From NCBI GenBank assembly GCA_937875035.1, contig CALNCF010000286.1:1-5909 (forward strand): DNA of 5,909 bases, written 5' to 3'. The notes beneath the pieces were generated by a model. It was not told the DNA's origin. It searched no databases and worked only from the letters and a program-made list of their open reading frames with translations. The stretch is from an uncultured Sphingobacteriaceae bacterium. Its GTDB lineage: Bacteria > Bacteroidota > Bacteroidia > Sphingobacteriales > Sphingobacteriaceae. A program made the position numbers and the translations under genes. Of this stretch, positions 4,752 through 5,909 are shown piece after piece (the first letter of the stretch is position 1; each line of letters begins with the position of its first letter).

Positions 4752-5909
4752 GGATCTTGGAAAATGGCTCACCAACTGGTAGAGGTCGTCCCTGCGGTCG
4801 TTCAGGTTCCTTACAGATCCGAAATGATGCAGGCCTTTCAGCAGGTCCAGGTCGATATCCGCGATCAGCACCATCTCTGTATTGGGCGTTGCCTCTGCCT
4901 TGATGGCATTGGTCGGGAAGGCGAAGTCGGAAGGGGTGAACACGGCCGACTGCGCATACTGTATGTCCATGTTATGCACCTTGGGCAGGTTACCCACACT
5001 GCCTGCAATAGCCACGAAGCATTCATTTTCGATCGCCCTCGCCATGGCACAGTGACGTACCCGGTGATAGCCGCTTTGCGTATCCGTAAGAAAGGGTACA
5101 AAGAGGATGTCCATGCCATCGTCGGCCAGGATGCGCGACAGCTCGGGGAACTCTACATCATAGCAGATCAGGATGCCGATCTTGCCACAGTCGGTATCGA
5201 ATACCTTCAGTGTATTTCCCCCGGCCATTCCCCAGTCGTTCTTTTCCGATGGGGTGATGTGCAGCTTTTCATATACTTCAACGGTCCCGTTCCTGCGGCA
5301 TAAATAGCCGATGTTGTACAGCTTGCCGTCGCGGATCACGGGCATGCTTCCCGTAATGATATTCGTGTTGTAGTTCACGGCAAACTCCTGGAATTTCTCC
5401 TTCAGCACATCGGCATAGCGGGCCAGCTCGCGAATGGCTTCAGCCTCCGGAAGGTGGTTGAAATCGGCCATCAGGGGTGCATGGAAATATTCGGGGAAGA
5501 GCGCGAAGTCGCACTTGTAATCGGAAGCCGCATCCACGAAGAATTCGATCTGCTCATACAGCGCGTTCAGATCCTTTAAAGGCCGCATCTGCCATTGCAC
5601 CAGTGCCAGGCGTACGCGTGAGATCTTACTGTTGATGAGCTGGATCTTCGATTCGTAATAGATATTGTTCCACTCGATGAGCGTCGCGTATTCCATCGAT
5701 TCCTTGTCGCCCGGAAGGTACCCTTTCAGGATGCGCTTCACATGAAAATCATTGGCAAGCTGGAAGCTGAGCGTAGGGTCGTAGATCTCCTTGCTCTTTA
5801 CTTTCCTGATGTATTCCTTGGTGCTGAGGCTGTCGGCATACTGGTTGTAATGAGGGAGCCTGCCGCCTGCTACGATGGACCTGAGGTTGAGCTTTTCGCA
5901 GAGCTCCTT
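4749..5909 (-). CDS. GNAT acetyltransferase / carbon-nitrogen hydrolase fusion protein, 5'-truncated by the window edge
   Basis: The reading frame stays open from the stop at 4749-4751 to the right edge, giving 386 visible residues. A GTG at 5739-5741 is internal and is not taken as the start. The visible N-terminal stretch (about 1-85, including DPTLSFQLANDFHV and GYLPGDKESMEYATLIEW) matches the end of the GNAT domain found in B. subtilis YhcX-like proteins of about 510 residues, so roughly 120 residues lie outside. The nitrilase-superfamily domain then runs from about 97 (SRVRLALVQWQM) to near the end. Its catalytic triad is visible: Glu in LFPEYF (codon 5490-5492), Lys in VYEKLH (5265-5267) and Cys in LICYDVEFPE (5163-5165), all intact. 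It should hydrolyse an amide or nitrile C-N bond. The substrate is not known, and how the acetyltransferase domain couples to it is unclear. The thioredoxin-like gene follows on the same strand. Confidence 0.92.
   Translation of the reverse strand, partial: KELCEKLNLRSIVAGGRLPHYNQYADSLSTKEYIRKVKSKEIYDPTLSFQLANDFHVKRILKGYLPGDKESMEYATLIEWNNIYYESKIQLINSKISRVRLALVQWQMRPLKDLNALYEQIEFFVDAASDYKCDFALFPEYFHAPLMADFNHLPEAEAIRELARYADVLKEKFQEFAVNYNTNIITGSMPVIRDGKLYNIGYLCRRNGTVEVYEKLHITPSEKNDWGMAGGNTLKVFDTDCGKIGILICYDVEFPELSRILADDGMDILFVPFLTDTQSGYHRVRHCAMARAIENECFVAIAGSVGNLPKVHNMDIQYAQSAVFTPSDFAFPTNAIKAEATPNTEMVLIADIDLDLLKGLHHFGSVRNLNDRRDDLYQLVSHFPRS

Noticed and set aside
4764..5303. Plus-strand ORF of 179 codons
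   Set aside because: It is antisense to the nitrilase domain, including two of its three catalytic residues, and has no recognisable domain.
5739..5741. GTG as the start of the carbon-nitrogen hydrolase
   Set aside because: The frame remains open and family-like upstream to 5909 (DPTLSFQLANDFHV and other residues), so the GTG is an internal valine codon.

Overview
The window looks like ordinary chromosomal DNA from a member of the Bacteroidota, plausibly near Chitinophagaceae or Sphingobacteriales. The reasons are a secreted protein with a type IX secretion (T9SS) C-terminal sorting domain, two TAnnTTTG-type -7 promoter elements, no clear Shine-Dalgarno sequences, and a GNAT-nitrilase fusion protein and WCGDS thioredoxin-like protein of types common in that phylum. 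GC content looks close to 50%. No rRNA, tRNA, CRISPR array, insertion sequence or phage gene was seen.

Left part (1-1531, minus strand): a Crp/Fnr-family regulator is followed by a TauE/SafE-type membrane exporter. In Bacteroidota this pair commonly belongs to a sulfur (sulfide/sulfite/persulfide) handling cluster, and the next gene probably lies just left of base 1. Both genes carry a frameshift close to the 3' end. In each case the family-typical C-terminus is present in another frame: LGRNKITLM then stop at 915 for the regulator, and the last membrane helix then stop at 65 for the exporter. A 30-bp imperfect direct repeat (26/30 identical) lies at or just beyond the restored end of each gene. 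It is a candidate operator for the regulator itself. A perfect 9-bp hairpin lies just before the exporter start.

Middle (1532-3952): a 201-bp divergent intergenic region has a -7 element facing each way and three ATACCCT repeats. It is followed by a 739-residue secreted Asp-box (BNR-like) beta-propeller protein with a T9SS sorting tail, on the plus strand. A strong hairpin at 3973-4008, with a GAAA loop on the plus strand, separates it from the convergent gene and probably terminates transcription.

Right part (4038-5909, minus strand): a nitrilase-superfamily hydrolase fused behind a GNAT acetyltransferase domain runs off the right edge, so its N-terminus is missing. It is followed 81 bp later by a thioredoxin-fold protein with a single active-site cysteine (WCGDS). 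The two may be co-transcribed.

No clearly new system is visible. The items most worth checking are the paired 3'-end frameshifts, the repeats that flank the exporter gene, and the ATACCCT cluster.
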